From Bryum argenteum (Eukaryota; Streptophyta; Bryopsida; Bryales; Bryaceae), in the NCBI GenBank assembly GCA_037043015.1, contig CM073322.1:7389601-7453600 (forward strand): a DNA stretch of 64,000 nt, written 5' to 3'. Of this stretch, positions 1 through 9,530 are shown piece by piece. The notes beneath the pieces are model-generated. The model ran no database searches and was not told the origin of the DNA. It saw only the letters and a list, made by a program, of their open reading frames with translations. The position numbers and the translations under genes are program-made. Every line of letters begins with the position of its first letter. The stretch's first letter is position 1.

Positions 1-1
1 G

Positions 2-570
2 CGGGAGATCTTGACCTTAGAAGAAGCAGGATTTCAGTTGCAACAAAAACCACCTACGCCGACCGAGAGGCAGTTTGGAAATGATCTCGCCATCGCAGCC
101 AGTATTGCGAACATTCCTGCACCGGAAAAACCCGACAAATTCCTCAATATAAGAAGCTCTCGCCCTTGTCGTCGCAACGTTACAAAGAAGGTCGCCGCTG
201 AGCAGTTGAACAAGTGGGAATCTGCAATGTTACTCGACGTCGTCTTAACTCGCATTATGTTGGTGCCAAGCCCCGGACTCGGGGCTGTGATTGATATTAT
301 ATCCAAGAAGGGTCCTGAGAAGGATGCTCAAAAGTACAAGGTGAGCATTGGTACATTTCCAGAGTGCACTTGCCCCAGCTTTAAGAGCATGTATATTCAG
401 TTCAAATCGCGTAAATCGTACGGAAACTGCAAGCACATTTACTACATCTATCGTGTGGTTGTGGTCTCGACCGAGAGAGAGATCGGTTTGTACACGCCCC
501 GACATTGAGCTTCAACGAGATCAAGCGACTTCTCCTCAACGGAATTATCCAGCGCATTCCAAACACCTAG
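2..570 (+). CDS. SWIM-type zinc-finger protein, 3' part, probable 1-nt frameshift
   Basis: The reading frame is open from the window edge, so the 5' part of the gene lies outside. Near residues 115-145 (numbered from the first methionine at 11) it has the SWIM zinc-finger signature: CTCP, then a spacer, then GNCKH (CxC...CxH). SWIM domains bind DNA or protein and occur in MuDR-related transposases and in standalone plant proteins. The listed frame stops at 508, but from about 482 another frame reads on as TLSFNEIKRLLLNG and ends at a TAG at 568-570. A one-base loss in the run near 465-470 would explain the switch. A diverged copy of the same tail lies at 1854-1925, which supports the tail as real coding sequence. 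The locus could be a decaying host gene, a domesticated MULE derivative, or carry a sequencing error. Basis: motif seen; function inferred from family. Confidence 0.6.
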
Positions 571-959
571 GAATTACGACGTCTATAGTCTGCTTTATGT
601 AGTCTGCATTATGCTCCTAGACATTGAAGTACAAGCCATTTCTGCATGAGACATAATATGTAGTCTTAGATCTATGATCTGGTCAGCTTGAATGCGTACC
701 TTCACCTGCTAAACTATTTCTCAACCTTACCAGAGGTGACATCACATATTTATATTTATACATGCGTTTTTGTTCCGTGATACATACATGTGAATTTAGT
801 TCCAAACAACTTCCACACACCGTAGAACAAAGATCTCTCTTGCATGATGCTAGTGTTGCTGAGTTTAGACCCTTTGACATCGGGAGTGCGATGAAGCCAC
901 CAGTAAGTGTGACGGCGTACCCACTTCTTTTGTGCCGGTCCTACTATAGGGCTTGTGAA

Positions 960-1640
960 CGATATCCAGGGGTGCGCCGGCGCCGGCAGCCCCCTTCGGG
1001 TGCCGGCGGACGTTTTGCTAGGGCCAGCTGATGCCCTTCTAGTGCTGGCGGAACTCTGCCTCTAGCGTACCGTTGCTCTCACCAGTGAACCTCTGCTGGT
1101 GCCGGTGGACCTCTGCTGGTGCCGGCATACCCCATATTGTGTCGGCGCACACTTTTTGCTCGCCGCCCGAACCTTTCTTTTGGTGCGCGCGAGCGTTTTC
1201 GCTCGTGCCGGCATACCACATCCGGAGGCGGTGCCGGCGGCGGCCACTTGCCTCTAGCATATCATTGCTGGCGCCGGCCAACCCATGCAGGTGCCGGCGG
1301 ACCTCCCGTGGTGCCGGCATACTCCCTCTGGAGGGGGTCTGCCGGCACACCTGCCCCTACCGTATCGTTGCCGGCGCCGGCGAACCCCTGCAGTGCCGGC
1401 AGACCTGAGGAGGTGCCGGCAGACCTGAGGAGGTGCCGGCAGACCTGAGGAGGTGCCGGCAGACCTGAGGAGGTGCCGGCAGACCTGAAGAGGTGCCGGC
1501 AGACCTGAGAAGATGCCGGCAGATCTAAGGAGGTGCCAACAGACCTGAGGTGTGCTGCCCACGGACACTTCACTTTTGCGTACCATTGCTCACGCCGGCG
1601 AACCCCTTCTGGTACCGGCGGACCCCTACCTCTAGATGCC
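960..1640. repeat. Degenerate GTGCCGGCGGACCTC-type minisatellite
   Basis: GTGCCGGC or GCGCCGGC recurs every 15-35 bases through this GC-rich block, usually followed by GGACC, AGACC or ATACC. The array has no single strict period except in its core (1393-1552, listed separately). Long minus-strand reading frames here, rich in CRHLLRSAG and SGLPAP repeats, are a by-product of the repeat and are not called as genes. Confidence 0.75.
1393..1552. repeat. 20-bp tandem repeat, about 8 copies
   Basis: The unit GTGCCGGCAGACCTGAGGAG is repeated head to tail from 1393. The first four copies are identical and the last four diverge progressively (AAGAG, AGAAGA, ATCTAAGG, CCAACAG variants). It is the youngest, best-preserved part of the surrounding GTGCCGGC minisatellite. 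Confidence 0.9.
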
Positions 1641-1853
1641 CATGCTCGTGCAGAAGGACCCCTGGTGGTTCCGGCGTAACTGTCATTGTTCTCGCGGGCG
1701 CTCCGTGATGCTAGCAGGTCCCTCCTTGCACTTGGTGTTTGTGGGCTTGGAGCCTTGTTGTGCCGGCGGAAGCCTTCTTGCTGCACGCAGACCCCTCGTA
1801 GTATGGAACTCCCTGAACTATAGGATGCTACCGCTGACGTGCTGAACCGCGTA

Positions 1854-1925
1854 ACGACTCTTAGCTTCAACGCGATCAAGCGACTTCTACTAGGTGGATT
1901 TATCTACCGTGTTCCGCGCGCTTGA
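1854..1925 (+). pseudogene. Relic of the C-terminal tail of a second SWIM-type gene
   Basis: These 72 bases read T-TLSFNAIKRLLLGG-FIYRVPRA and then TGA. This matches, over about 22 residues, the tail TLSFNEIKRLLLNG-IIQRIPNT that follows the SWIM finger at 500-570. No SWIM finger is found just upstream; that space is filled by the GTGCCGGC minisatellite. It is therefore the leftover 3' end of a paralog or of a local duplication. Confidence 0.6.
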
Positions 1926-2132
1926 TGCTCTTCTAGACATTTCATACGACACCGTAACGAGTTTTAAGTCGATAAAAGGTTGAAACAACATTACACATTA
2001 GCAGCAAAATCTTGCGCATGTTTAGATATCGAGTCAGCTTTTACCCGACACATATATATCCATATATCAGTCCATACTATTTTATGACAACTTGACATAC
2101 GTCACACATCAACATTTACATGCAAAATGTAC

Positions 2133-2707
2133 TCACTTAGGGATATTGCTATCTTCAAGACCTTCCTCTACTGCATCTTCCCAAATGGACGGTGATAGTG
2201 GAGGGTCGTAGTTCTTTGCTGTGTCACGGAACTCTTCCCATGTCTTGGTCAATTCGGTGTACGTCTTTCTTTGTCAATCAAGCACTTCCAAATCTCTCGC
2301 AGAGTTGTATCTTTAGTATGTACTCGTCACCTTTGTTGTTCGATACACAACCTGTACACCACACCTTCGGGCAAGCTCCACAGCTGATCATATCGTAGTG
2401 ATGGTCGAAGCACCAACTGCAGTACACTTCCTTTCCAGCCTCATTCTGCGGAGCACAAGTGGATCACAAGTGGAACACAAATTTGACCATTTGTTAGCAT
2501 TCATTGATCTGGACGAAAACAGTAACATCACATAGCTAGGCGCACACAACACATTGCGTTCTGTATCTTTCTAACCTTTGTCCACTTCTTCTTTGCATAG
2601 TCTGCACCGCATTGACAACAGAGACCAATCATGCGACGCGGGTCTTTTTTAAAAGAAGCCTCGAAACCTGGTATTCCCACGCACGGAGCAATCATAGGTT
2701 GGACCAT
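2133..2707 (-). pseudogene. ADD-type zinc-finger paralog, two exons, decayed
   Basis: Exon 1 (2707-2576) starts MVQPMIAPCVGIPGFEAS and holds the second half of a GATA-like finger (GLCCQCGADY). It joins in phase through a GTTAGA donor and a CTCCGCAG acceptor to exon 2 (from 2445), which reads YCSWC...SCGACPKVWCTGCVSNNKGDEY. This is clearly homologous to the intact ADD gene at 4363-4800 (QCNWC...PCDYCNKVWCAACIARNKGDDY). After KGDEY the homology to the paralog's C-terminal part (KTWEEF against QTIWEDF) continues only by changing frame about twice, ending near the TGA at 2133-2135. It therefore looks like a pseudogene, although an unrecognised intron cannot be excluded. ADD domains bind histone H3 tails in ATRX and DNMT3; that role is inference here. 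Confidence 0.6.
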
Positions 2708-4362
2708 TGAGAGAGACAGAAGCCATACTTAGAAATCTCAGTCTACTCGCAGCATCGACATACAGAAATGAACAATCCGTTGCCACTCTATATACTTATG
2801 TCTCTGATCACTCAACAACCCCTTGGTCAGACAATATCTAATTGTTAGAGGAAGATCTTGATCTCCCACGAAGCTCTCTTCAATATTCACTCGCCCTAGG
2901 TCCACAGCGTTGTGCGCCGGCCCCACCTACACGCGCTAGGTCCACCGCGTTGTGCCCTGGCCCAATTATAACTAGATGCAGGTGCTTTGACTTTGAACAG
3001 TACGACAATATGTAGTGGTAATGTGGCCTTGACAAATTTTCTTAAATCACTCTGGCAGAGCTCTGTTCTTCACTACTCAGTTCTGGTGTTCCTCACTTTG
3101 TTCATACTAAGTCCATTTTGTGTGGTCGGCCAATTCTTGTGCACCTCCTTCATTTCAAAATCAATGCCTAACATCCTCTAGAATTGTGTCCTCATAGATA
3201 ATCGAATTTCATTATCGCTAGATACTACTGGTGTCATCTCTCTGGATCCCAAGATTCCGACGTTCGATCACAGCCCAAGAATTTTTTTTTTTGCAGTTAC
3301 TCTAAAAATATTTTTTTTAAATCCTAACACATCTTCCATTGTAATCAAATTTCGTGATCGAATAAGCGATTAGAAAGATTTGAGATTAGTTCGGCAAAGG
3401 TGCATTAGGAGGCAAATGATGTGGCCTGGTGCACATTAAAGTAGCAAGATTGAGAATTCGGTAATTTGTATTCGGTAATTTGTAAACCGGCAATGGCGGT
3501 ATCTCCTCCTGATTGGCAAATGATACAATGGGTACTGTGTCCTCCCGATCAACAACTTGGGGTCCTGTCTCCTCCCAATCAACAATTGGCCGCACTGCAT
3601 TGGCATTACTAGCTCCAGATGAACAAATTGAGGCGCTGAATGGCGCTGAAAATCTTGTCAATTTTTTGATATACTTATCATCCCCATTAAATATCCTCCG
3701 CTGGGGTGAAGATTTCAACGACACTTACTGGCGGCATTGGGATTGGCGTCAAAATGTGAGGACAATGTGAGTTTTTTTTCTTTGTTTGTACATTCGTTGG
3801 AAACCATTATTTTGGCGTCATGTGCGGACAAGGATCATAGCTGTTAATATTCGGAGGTGTGGTTTTTTTTTCGGAAAGCAGTGATGACATGTTTTAAGGC
3901 TTCTGCCTCGTTACCATCTGGTGCCGGCAGACAAACGCGGGTGATATCGGATGGTGCGATCGGGTCACTCTCTCATGGTGCGAGGTCACAATGTAGCCGA
4001 AGCACGGTTTCTATTCTCTGTGCTGGGACCGGCTGGGTGAGAATGTGCAATCTTCTTTTCTGAATTTTTTAGTCATGTAGGGGTCCTTGGGATTGCCAAA
4101 GTTTGTTATTTGTAGTTTAAATTCCAGAACACTCAAAACCATCTCTCATTCGAAATGTGAGTCGTTGCCATATATATACTATAAATATCAAACAAGAACG
4201 CAGCGGTTGACTTGAGCTTCAAAGCATCGAGTAAAGCACTCAGGCAGAAATCCTCGGCAGTGCGGAAGTCTGTAAGTTGTATTAAGAAATTCCACACATT
4301 CACAGCCAACTCTCATTTCAAATGTGAGTCGTAGCAATACAACTGCTATAACTATCAAACAG
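2708..4362. other. Spacer between the two ADD genes; unassigned reading frames
   Basis: There is a 62-residue minus-strand frame (2926-2738) and a 112-residue minus-strand frame (3724-3386) with an acidic repeated stretch (VDWEETGP / VDREDTVP). The latter comes from a local direct repeat of TCCTCCCRATCAACAA. I recognise neither frame and neither has a clear splice or start context. A GC-rich duplication of about 40 bp (GCTAGGTCCACMGCGTTGTG) sits at 2893-2965. No RNA gene was seen. Confidence 0.35.
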
Positions 4363-4365
4363 CTA
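4140..4365. repeat. Direct duplication of about 55 bp at the 3' end of the ADD gene
   Basis: 4142-4195 and 4309-4362 share TCTCATT, then CRAATGTGAGTCGT, and end in CTATAAMTATCAAAC with scattered mismatches. The second copy overlaps the last codons and 3' flank of the minus-strand ADD gene, so the first copy is a duplicated 3' flank lying further downstream. Confidence 0.65.
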
Positions 4366-4800
4366 CTCGTAATTGGAATCACTCCCAGAATCACTGCTGC
4401 TGCGATCACCAGCTTCTGAAGTGAATTCCAAGAAATCCTCCCAAATCGTCTGCAGAGGCACTATCTCATACTTGTTGCAGCTGAAGCACCCCCAATTTTT
4501 GCCCGTCATGTCCTTCAGGTAGTCGTCTCCCTTGTTCCGTGCGATACACGCTGCACACCACACCTTGTTACAATAATCACACGGGATCACAAACTGAATT
4601 CCTCCACACCAATTGCATTGCTCATCATCGTACTGGGCATTCTTCGTGAATACAACGTCATCCAAAACAAGCTTGCACGAAATGCATATGCCAACACCGA
4701 GACGAGGATGCTCCAACAAACAAGCTCGGATTTTTTTCTCCCCACAGGCAGTGCAGGAATACAAGTATAAAGGATCAAAATCGCCCGAATGCCCCGCCAT
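4363..4800 (-). CDS. Small standalone ADD-domain zinc-finger protein
   Basis: Starting at MAGHSGDFDP the product is 145 residues. It shows the full cysteine pattern of an ATRX/DNMT3-type ADD domain: a GATA-like finger (CTACGEKK ... HPRLGVGICISCK), then an imperfect PHD finger (DDEQCNWC ... PCDYCNKVWCAACI ... WGCFSCN). The order and spacing resemble the ADD module of human ATRX closely (CTACGQ ... HPSLQVLICKNC ... DEQCRWC ... CCDFC). It lacks the SNF2 helicase that follows in ATRX, and ends in an acidic serine-rich tail (SSSDSGSDSNYE). The frame is open upstream to 5067, but I chose the methionine at 4800 because a TATATA box lies about 95 bases further upstream and because homology starts just after it. 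In known families ADD reads histone H3; here chromatin binding is inference. A decayed paralog lies at 2133-2707. Confidence 0.75.
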   Translation of the reverse strand: MAGHSGDFDPLYLYSCTACGEKKIRACLLEHPRLGVGICISCKLVLDDVVFTKNAQYDDEQCNWCGGIQFVIPCDYCNKVWCAACIARNKGDDYLKDMTGKNWGCFSCNKYEIVPLQTIWEDFLEFTSEAGDRSSSDSGSDSNYE

Positions 4801-4893
4801 TCTATCCACAACAGTGCAAGAGTGAGAAGCTTCAAAAACAAGATGGCCAACGAATTGCTTTGAGATGCTGGCTACATTGCTCCTCCGATCTCG

Positions 4894-4900
4894 TATATAA
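4894..4900 (-). promoter_or_regulatory. Possible TATA box of the ADD gene
   Basis: The minus strand reads CCTTATATACGAG, 94-100 bases upstream of the chosen ATG at 4800. That is a reasonable TATA-to-start distance for a gene with a short leader. The site is short and could be chance. Confidence 0.35.
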
Positions 4901-5067
4901 GGAGACCTCCGGATTTCCCTTCCAGCCTCACAATCCCGACTTCTCATCACCGGCAGTGCCGTCGGCATCAACCCGCCGTCAGGATCGGCACACCGGCCGG
5001 CAGCTTTTCCAAGGCAGCAGTTCTGTACTCGATGGCATCGACATTTTAACAAATAAGAAATCGACAT

Positions 5068-6278
5068 ACCCCTTCCCTTACATTCTCATGACAATCCACG
5101 TGAGTTTTCAGGGAGACCGTGGCAGCACTTTTCTTACATTCTCGTGAGTATTGACCACCGACACAATGAGCACCGACACTGCACATGTACATGGGACGTA
5201 TTCCCCCCTACACAACCCATCCAATCTCATGAAGTCCAAGATCATAATGCATGAGCACCAACATTTTTTACATTGGACGTATTTACCGACCGACACTCCG
5301 ACACTCCTCATGACAATCCATTCCCATCTAGTCCGACTCAGCCCAACCCATTTCAAGTACAAAAACCGGTTTTTCTTTGTTGTAATATGAGAACATATTT
5401 TTTATTTGCAAATAGTAGCTAAACCATGTAATCCTTTACGGCCAAGGCTGCCCTTGCAGGATCCGGCAGTTTTTGAAGGCAGCTACGATATTCAACTTCG
5501 ACCTGAGTTCCCCGAGGATCCCATAAATGGAATCTCAACTGCTTCATCTCTAGATAGAGAGAATACACCAACATTGGGCCACATGGATCAGGATATTGAA
5601 TCCTTCTTGAGAAGGCTACGACTGCCAAACAAAAAAGTGTACCATGACGAACTATTCTACAAGGGCACATTTGGCCGGTTTGATCGACGAGATCGATTTT
5701 TAAGAAACGATGATGCTGGGACCGGCCTCCATACGTAATTCATTTGAACTTTGTTTCAGCACAACTGTCATTGTGGGGTCAAGAGGGCTCCAAGTTCAGT
5801 GTGCATGGGGTCAGGTGTTGCGCACTTTCAGTGCCATGCACTTTCATGCAGCTGTGCCCTTGTTTAATTTTTATTCCCTTAGGTCCTCACAAATCGACCA
5901 AATTCGGCAGCCTCGGCCCAAAAGGGTTAAGAGCAAAACAACGAAAATATCCCAATTTACCACGGTTGTAGGGTCTAGACTGTTATATATCCGCAGTTTT
6001 CCCAAGGCTTTAGGGGTGTACAAATATTGAATTTGTACAAATTAAATTAACTAATATTCTCTTTTTGACCAGAATATTCCCTCGAAATCTGCTCACTGCT
6101 CATGGAAAATCTGCTCACGGCTCACCGCTCACCGCTCACCGCTCACACCGTAATCACATTGGACAGTATAATGTCTTCATAGATGTCTCAGAACAGAAGT
6201 CAAGAAGTAACGACTCAGCACTACATTATTATTATGCTTTTGATTTGTCTAACGACAAAAGGTGGGACTGTTGTACAG
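5068..6278. other. Spacer with one unassigned frame (5406-5738 +)
   Basis: The 110-residue plus-strand frame at 5406-5738 begins MQIVAKPCNPLRP and has a charged C-terminal half (YHDELFYKGTFGRFDRRDRF). Its composition looks protein-like but I recognise no family. It could be an exon of the CACTA element that follows or of an unknown gene. The rest of the stretch includes a short GCTCACCGCTCACCGCTCAC run near 6118-6147 and no other clear feature. Confidence 0.3.
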
Positions 6279-7119
6279 AGAATACATCATTGCAAAAGGA
6301 CGTCGATGGCAAGAGAGAGAGGCATTTCGAGTACAGTCAAGACGTCATCGAGCGTCTGCACATGTGACGTACCCACCCGAATTGAGGGATTTGCCAGGCT
6401 TTGCAGATTGGCTGAAGGCACGAGTTCTGCAAGCAGAACATGCTGGTGATCATTTGCATGAGGACGTGGTACAATACTCATGTCCTCCGGAGCGATTTGC
6501 AAACTCACATCGGCAAATGAATGCATTCGGGATGCATTTGCGTGTTCGGACGTCTGAGGGGGGTCTTGTTACACGAGACTCATGTGTAGTGGCCACGTAT
6601 ACACAACAACTGCGTTGGGGGATTCGAAATGGGAGGCCCATCGACCATACCGCTGAGCATGTGGGATATATCCAAGAGATACTGGAGTTGGATTACCGTA
6701 ATCACTGCACCACGGTTTTGCTATGCGATTGGGTAAGAGCCTCACGGGATGTGCGAGTACCCAGCATTGAGCGTGACAAGTATGGATTCAGCGTGGCAAA
6801 TTTCAACTACATGGACAATAGGGTGCATCCAGATTCATTTGCATTCCCTTTGCACTGTCAACAGGTGTTTTTTGCAGATGACACCACGAGACGCGGATGG
6901 AAGATCATTTGCCGAACAGACGTCAGAGGTAGGCGTACAGCATTACAACATCGGCACCCTGTGCCGAATGGGATTGCAATCGGTAATGACGAGGACTTTC
7001 GAGGCTTACAACCGGAGATATTGGAGACAGAGCCAATTCGGAGAGCAGAGGCAACGGGGGGGGTCTATGTTACGGCCGCAACAGACACAGTCAATGATGG
7101 TCAAATGGAAGAGGAGTAG
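6279..7119 (+). CDS. CACTA (En/Spm) transposase TNP2, C-terminal part with DUF4216
   Basis: This is an open frame of about 280 residues beginning after a plausible acceptor (TTGTACAG|A at 6278). Residues about 35-115 resemble the end of DUF4218 and the linker of TNP2-like proteins (FADWLKARV, then a conserved DSCVVATY, matching the family's NSGVVV). Residues about 130-215 match DUF4216: a YIQEILELDY...VLLCDWV stretch, DKYGFSVANF, and FPLHCQQVFFADD, corresponding to FvlAsQAQQVFYv.D in plant CACTA proteins. The catalytic transposase domain, expected upstream, was not recognised. The coding direction and nearness to the CACTA terminus at 8133 fit the 3' end of TNP2. The frame has no internal stop, so decay is slight or the remnant is recent. 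Confidence 0.7.
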
Positions 7120-7194
7120 TGACCGATGTACTTTGTATTACAGTCAGTATTGTAATGTATAGGCCATTTGCAATAGCAGACGTACATAAAGATG

Positions 7195-8112
7195 ATCTTG
7201 CAAGACATTTTTGCGGACATCTCTTTGGATGTCTTTCGAGACATCTCAGCGTTTTTATGTAGACATTCATTCGGATGTCTACAGAGACATTAAACTAGAC
7301 ATGGTATGACATTATGACGTGTCGGATAGTCTGACGTGTAGTTTTATTTTGCATGTACATAAATAGCTGTAAATTCTTAAATTACTTTTATGTCCACCTG
7401 TATTTTCAAGTTAAAATATAATAAAATCGCATTTATGTTACAAAAATGCTATTTTCTTCAATACTGCTATTTTATTTACGTAATATTATTTAAATAATAT
7501 TATATTACTAAATCAGATTTTTTAGTTAATTAACTTTTAAAATTTTAAAATTTTAATTATATTTTATATATAAAATCTTTATTTAATGATATAAATATAT
7601 TTGCAAATTAAATTAAAGTCAGATTAATATATTTTAATTAAATTTTAAAAATTCGACCAATGACAAAAGCTTAGAATAAAAAATAAATCTTTAAAAATAA
7701 ATATTTCAAAAAAAATTGTTTTAGAAAATTAGATTACAATGGAATACAAATAAAACATATTTAAAAGGATGAAGCTTTTTTTCTTTTGATATTGCAAACT
7801 GCTGCTCATTAAGTTTTTTTCTTACCTCCGGGCTGCATTCTACCCCGCATCTTAGTAACTTTCATACTTTTATCCTTAGTGAAAACGGAATCCCTTGCCA
7901 ACGTGGCATTCTGATGTCTATTGAGATGTCTTAAGGACATCTGCACAGACATCCATGTCTCCAAAAACATCTTTTTGTTTGGTGATGTCTTCATGCCCCT
8001 CCAATCCAAAATGTGCCCGTTAGACGTATAGACATCCTCCCGTCTTCGAAGACATCTTTTAAGACAGTAAGACATCACAAAATACATTAGACATTTCACA
8101 AGACATCACAAA
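7195..8112. repeat. Two clusters of AGACATC/GATGTCT subterminal motifs
   Basis: Cluster one (7195-7330) and cluster two (7905-8112) each hold many copies of GACATC, AGACATT or GATGTC in mixed orientation. They flank an AT-rich core. En/Spm elements carry such motif arrays near both ends. Having both clusters on the right side of the coding region suggests an extended right subterminal region or an insertion between them. Confidence 0.7.
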
Positions 8113-8180
8113 AAACAAGGTTTTCTTATAGTGAAAGGGGCATATCTCTTCCTCAAGTAAGTAGGCAATTTCAAAGCCAC

Positions 8181-8277
8181 CCACCGAAAACGTTTGAGTG
8201 CACAAATTGATCATTGAAAATGTGCTTTAGGTCGCAAGGATGCACTTGATGAATGCATCTCCAGAAAATAAAAAGGT
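8181..8277 (+). pseudogene. Relic of a coiled-coil exon, copy 1
   Basis: It begins GNFKATHRKRLSAQIDH and, after a decayed middle, ends in ALDECISRK before a GTAAGT donor. It aligns over about 90 bases with the inverted copy at 9425-9530, which keeps an open frame. Copy 1 has stops in this frame, so it is a relic. The parent gene is not recognised. Confidence 0.5.
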
Positions 8278-8451
8278 AAGTTCTTGTTGAATATCCATAT
8301 ATGTTAAACATTCTCTCTCGACCATACCCCTCAATTTGGGTTTAACATCTAAGGCCCTTGCCACACTATCGGCAGGCCGCCCCTGCCTGCTGCCGCTGCA
8401 GCAGCGATTATCATCTTTTCTCCTGAATTTTCACCACTGCCGGTCGACTTC

Positions 8452-8469
8452 CAGGCACTAGTGCCTGGT
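8452..8469. repeat. Perfect 18-bp palindrome
   Basis: CCAGGCACTAGTGCCTGG is fully self-complementary, in the GC-rich stretch upstream of the 23-bp repeat. It could be a hairpin or the tip of an element. No partner or target duplication was identified. Confidence 0.6.
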
Positions 8470-8513
8470 AGTTTTCAAGTGCCTCCCATGTGCCACGTCA
8501 CTGCCATGTAGAT

Positions 8514-8591
8514 CCCAAAGCAACAACCAAAGCAAACCCAAAGCAACAACCAAAGCAAACCCAAAGCAACAACCAAAGCAAACCCAAAGCT
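8514..8591. repeat. 23-bp tandem repeat, 3.4 copies
   Basis: Three identical copies of a 23-base unit starting CCCAAAGCAACAACCAAAG are followed by a partial fourth copy. The perfect identity suggests recent slippage. Confidence 0.9.
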
Positions 8592-8749
8592 ACAAAGTTG
8601 CTCCATGTCACTCTTGCCACTCTCCCTACTTCCTCACATGTGGCAACCACTTGCTCATTAGAACCAATACGAATCTTCCATCTCACTGCCTTTCCTCCCA
8701 TGTGGTATGGCCCTAAGTAAAAGACCGCGCAAACAGGAATCCGCGCAAA

Positions 8750-9262
8750 CATGCATGGTTCTGATGATCTGATGATCTACAGTACTCATCTAGCTGTATT
8801 GAAGAATAACCAGTACATCATATGCGGGGCTTTTGCACACACGTACAGACACCAGGTGTGGCGGTGGAACCGGAGCTAGGTACAAGCCAAGGACTACCTG
8901 GTCGCAGCCAGCTTCGGTCGATTCGATCAAACTACTGGCGCTCCCGGGCTCTTACTTGAGAGAAAGGGCCTATCCTAGTTGCATGACTTGAAGCTCCGGG
9001 AAGCTATGGAGCTCTTGTCTCCACTTTCTGTTGCTCAGGCTCGGAGCCTGGGCTCAGGGTAAGCAAATGCATACCTTTTGCAGTTGATATTCATATGCAC
9101 TACCGACAATGATAGACTCCAAGGACCTGCTAGCAGAAATAGACAGATCCTGTTCCATTTACTCACCGATTTTTGAGAACTAAATATGAATGAATGTGTA
9201 CTGCGTTGACCTTGAATGTCTACACTTTGAGCTCGCTCTGAAATAAGTTCTGTAGAATGTAT
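8750..9262 (+). repeat. Duplicated promoter, first exon and intron start of the receptor-like gene (relic copy)
   Basis: This block aligns with 10060-10545. Shared landmarks in order are ACATGCATGG, CTACAGTACTCATC, GGTACATCATTTGCGGGGCTT, CGGTCGATT, GAAGCTCCGG, GGCGCTCTTGTCTC (GAGCTCTTGTCTCC here), GCTCAGGGTA, ATATGAATGAA and CTGCGTTGACC. The relic lacks the start codon and signal-peptide frame that 10303 keeps, so it is not expected to encode the protein. It may still carry promoter elements. Confidence 0.75.
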
Positions 9263-9424
9263 AAAATTTGCAATTTCCCTTCCTTTATTCACATTCTACT
9301 CCAGATCCACCACTTTTTCTTACTTTCAACCCTTCGATGCTAGACCCAATTACAGGCTGGAGCATGTCCACAGAGAATCTTCAATATATAAAGCGTCTCT
9401 TATTCTCAACGAAAGCACACCTTT

Positions 9425-9530
9425 TAGTTTTCTGGAGATGCATTCATCAAGTGAATTCGTGGAATCCAAATCACGTTTTAGATGTTCAATTTGTGCACTC
9501 AAGGTCTTCAGTATGTGGTTGTGAAATTGC
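9425..9530 (-). pseudogene. Coiled-coil exon fragment, copy 2 (inverted relative to copy 1)
   Basis: The minus strand reads LSAQIEHLKRDLDSTNSLDE then CISRKLK, with leucine/hydrophobic heptad spacing typical of a coiled coil, and ends before a GTGTGC donor-like site. Upstream frame fragments (KRANVLYKRMGNF) may belong to the same exon but are out of frame. The homologous copy at 8181-8277 is in the opposite orientation. The gene family is not recognised. Confidence 0.5.

Larger units (their letters stand above)
6279..8133 (+). mobile_element. CACTA (En/Spm) DNA transposon, right-hand part
   Basis: The right terminus is ...CTTATAGTG at 8133, that is CACTATAAGAAAACCTTG read inward on the minus strand. 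The subterminal zones 7195-7330 and 7905-8110 are packed with AGACATC/GATGTCT hexamer-heptamer repeats in both orientations, the organisation known for En/Spm subterminal transposase-binding sites. Between them (7340-7800) is a very AT-rich stretch. The left CACTA terminus was not found in the window, so the start given is only the start of the recognised coding part. A three-base target duplication cannot be checked without the left end. Confidence 0.75.

Noticed and set aside
1254-1879. Long minus-strand frames rich in CRHLLRSAG / SGLPAPPQ repeats
   Set aside because: They are translations of the 20-bp GTGCCGGC minisatellite; its unit does not divide evenly into codons and there is no domain, start context or splice structure.
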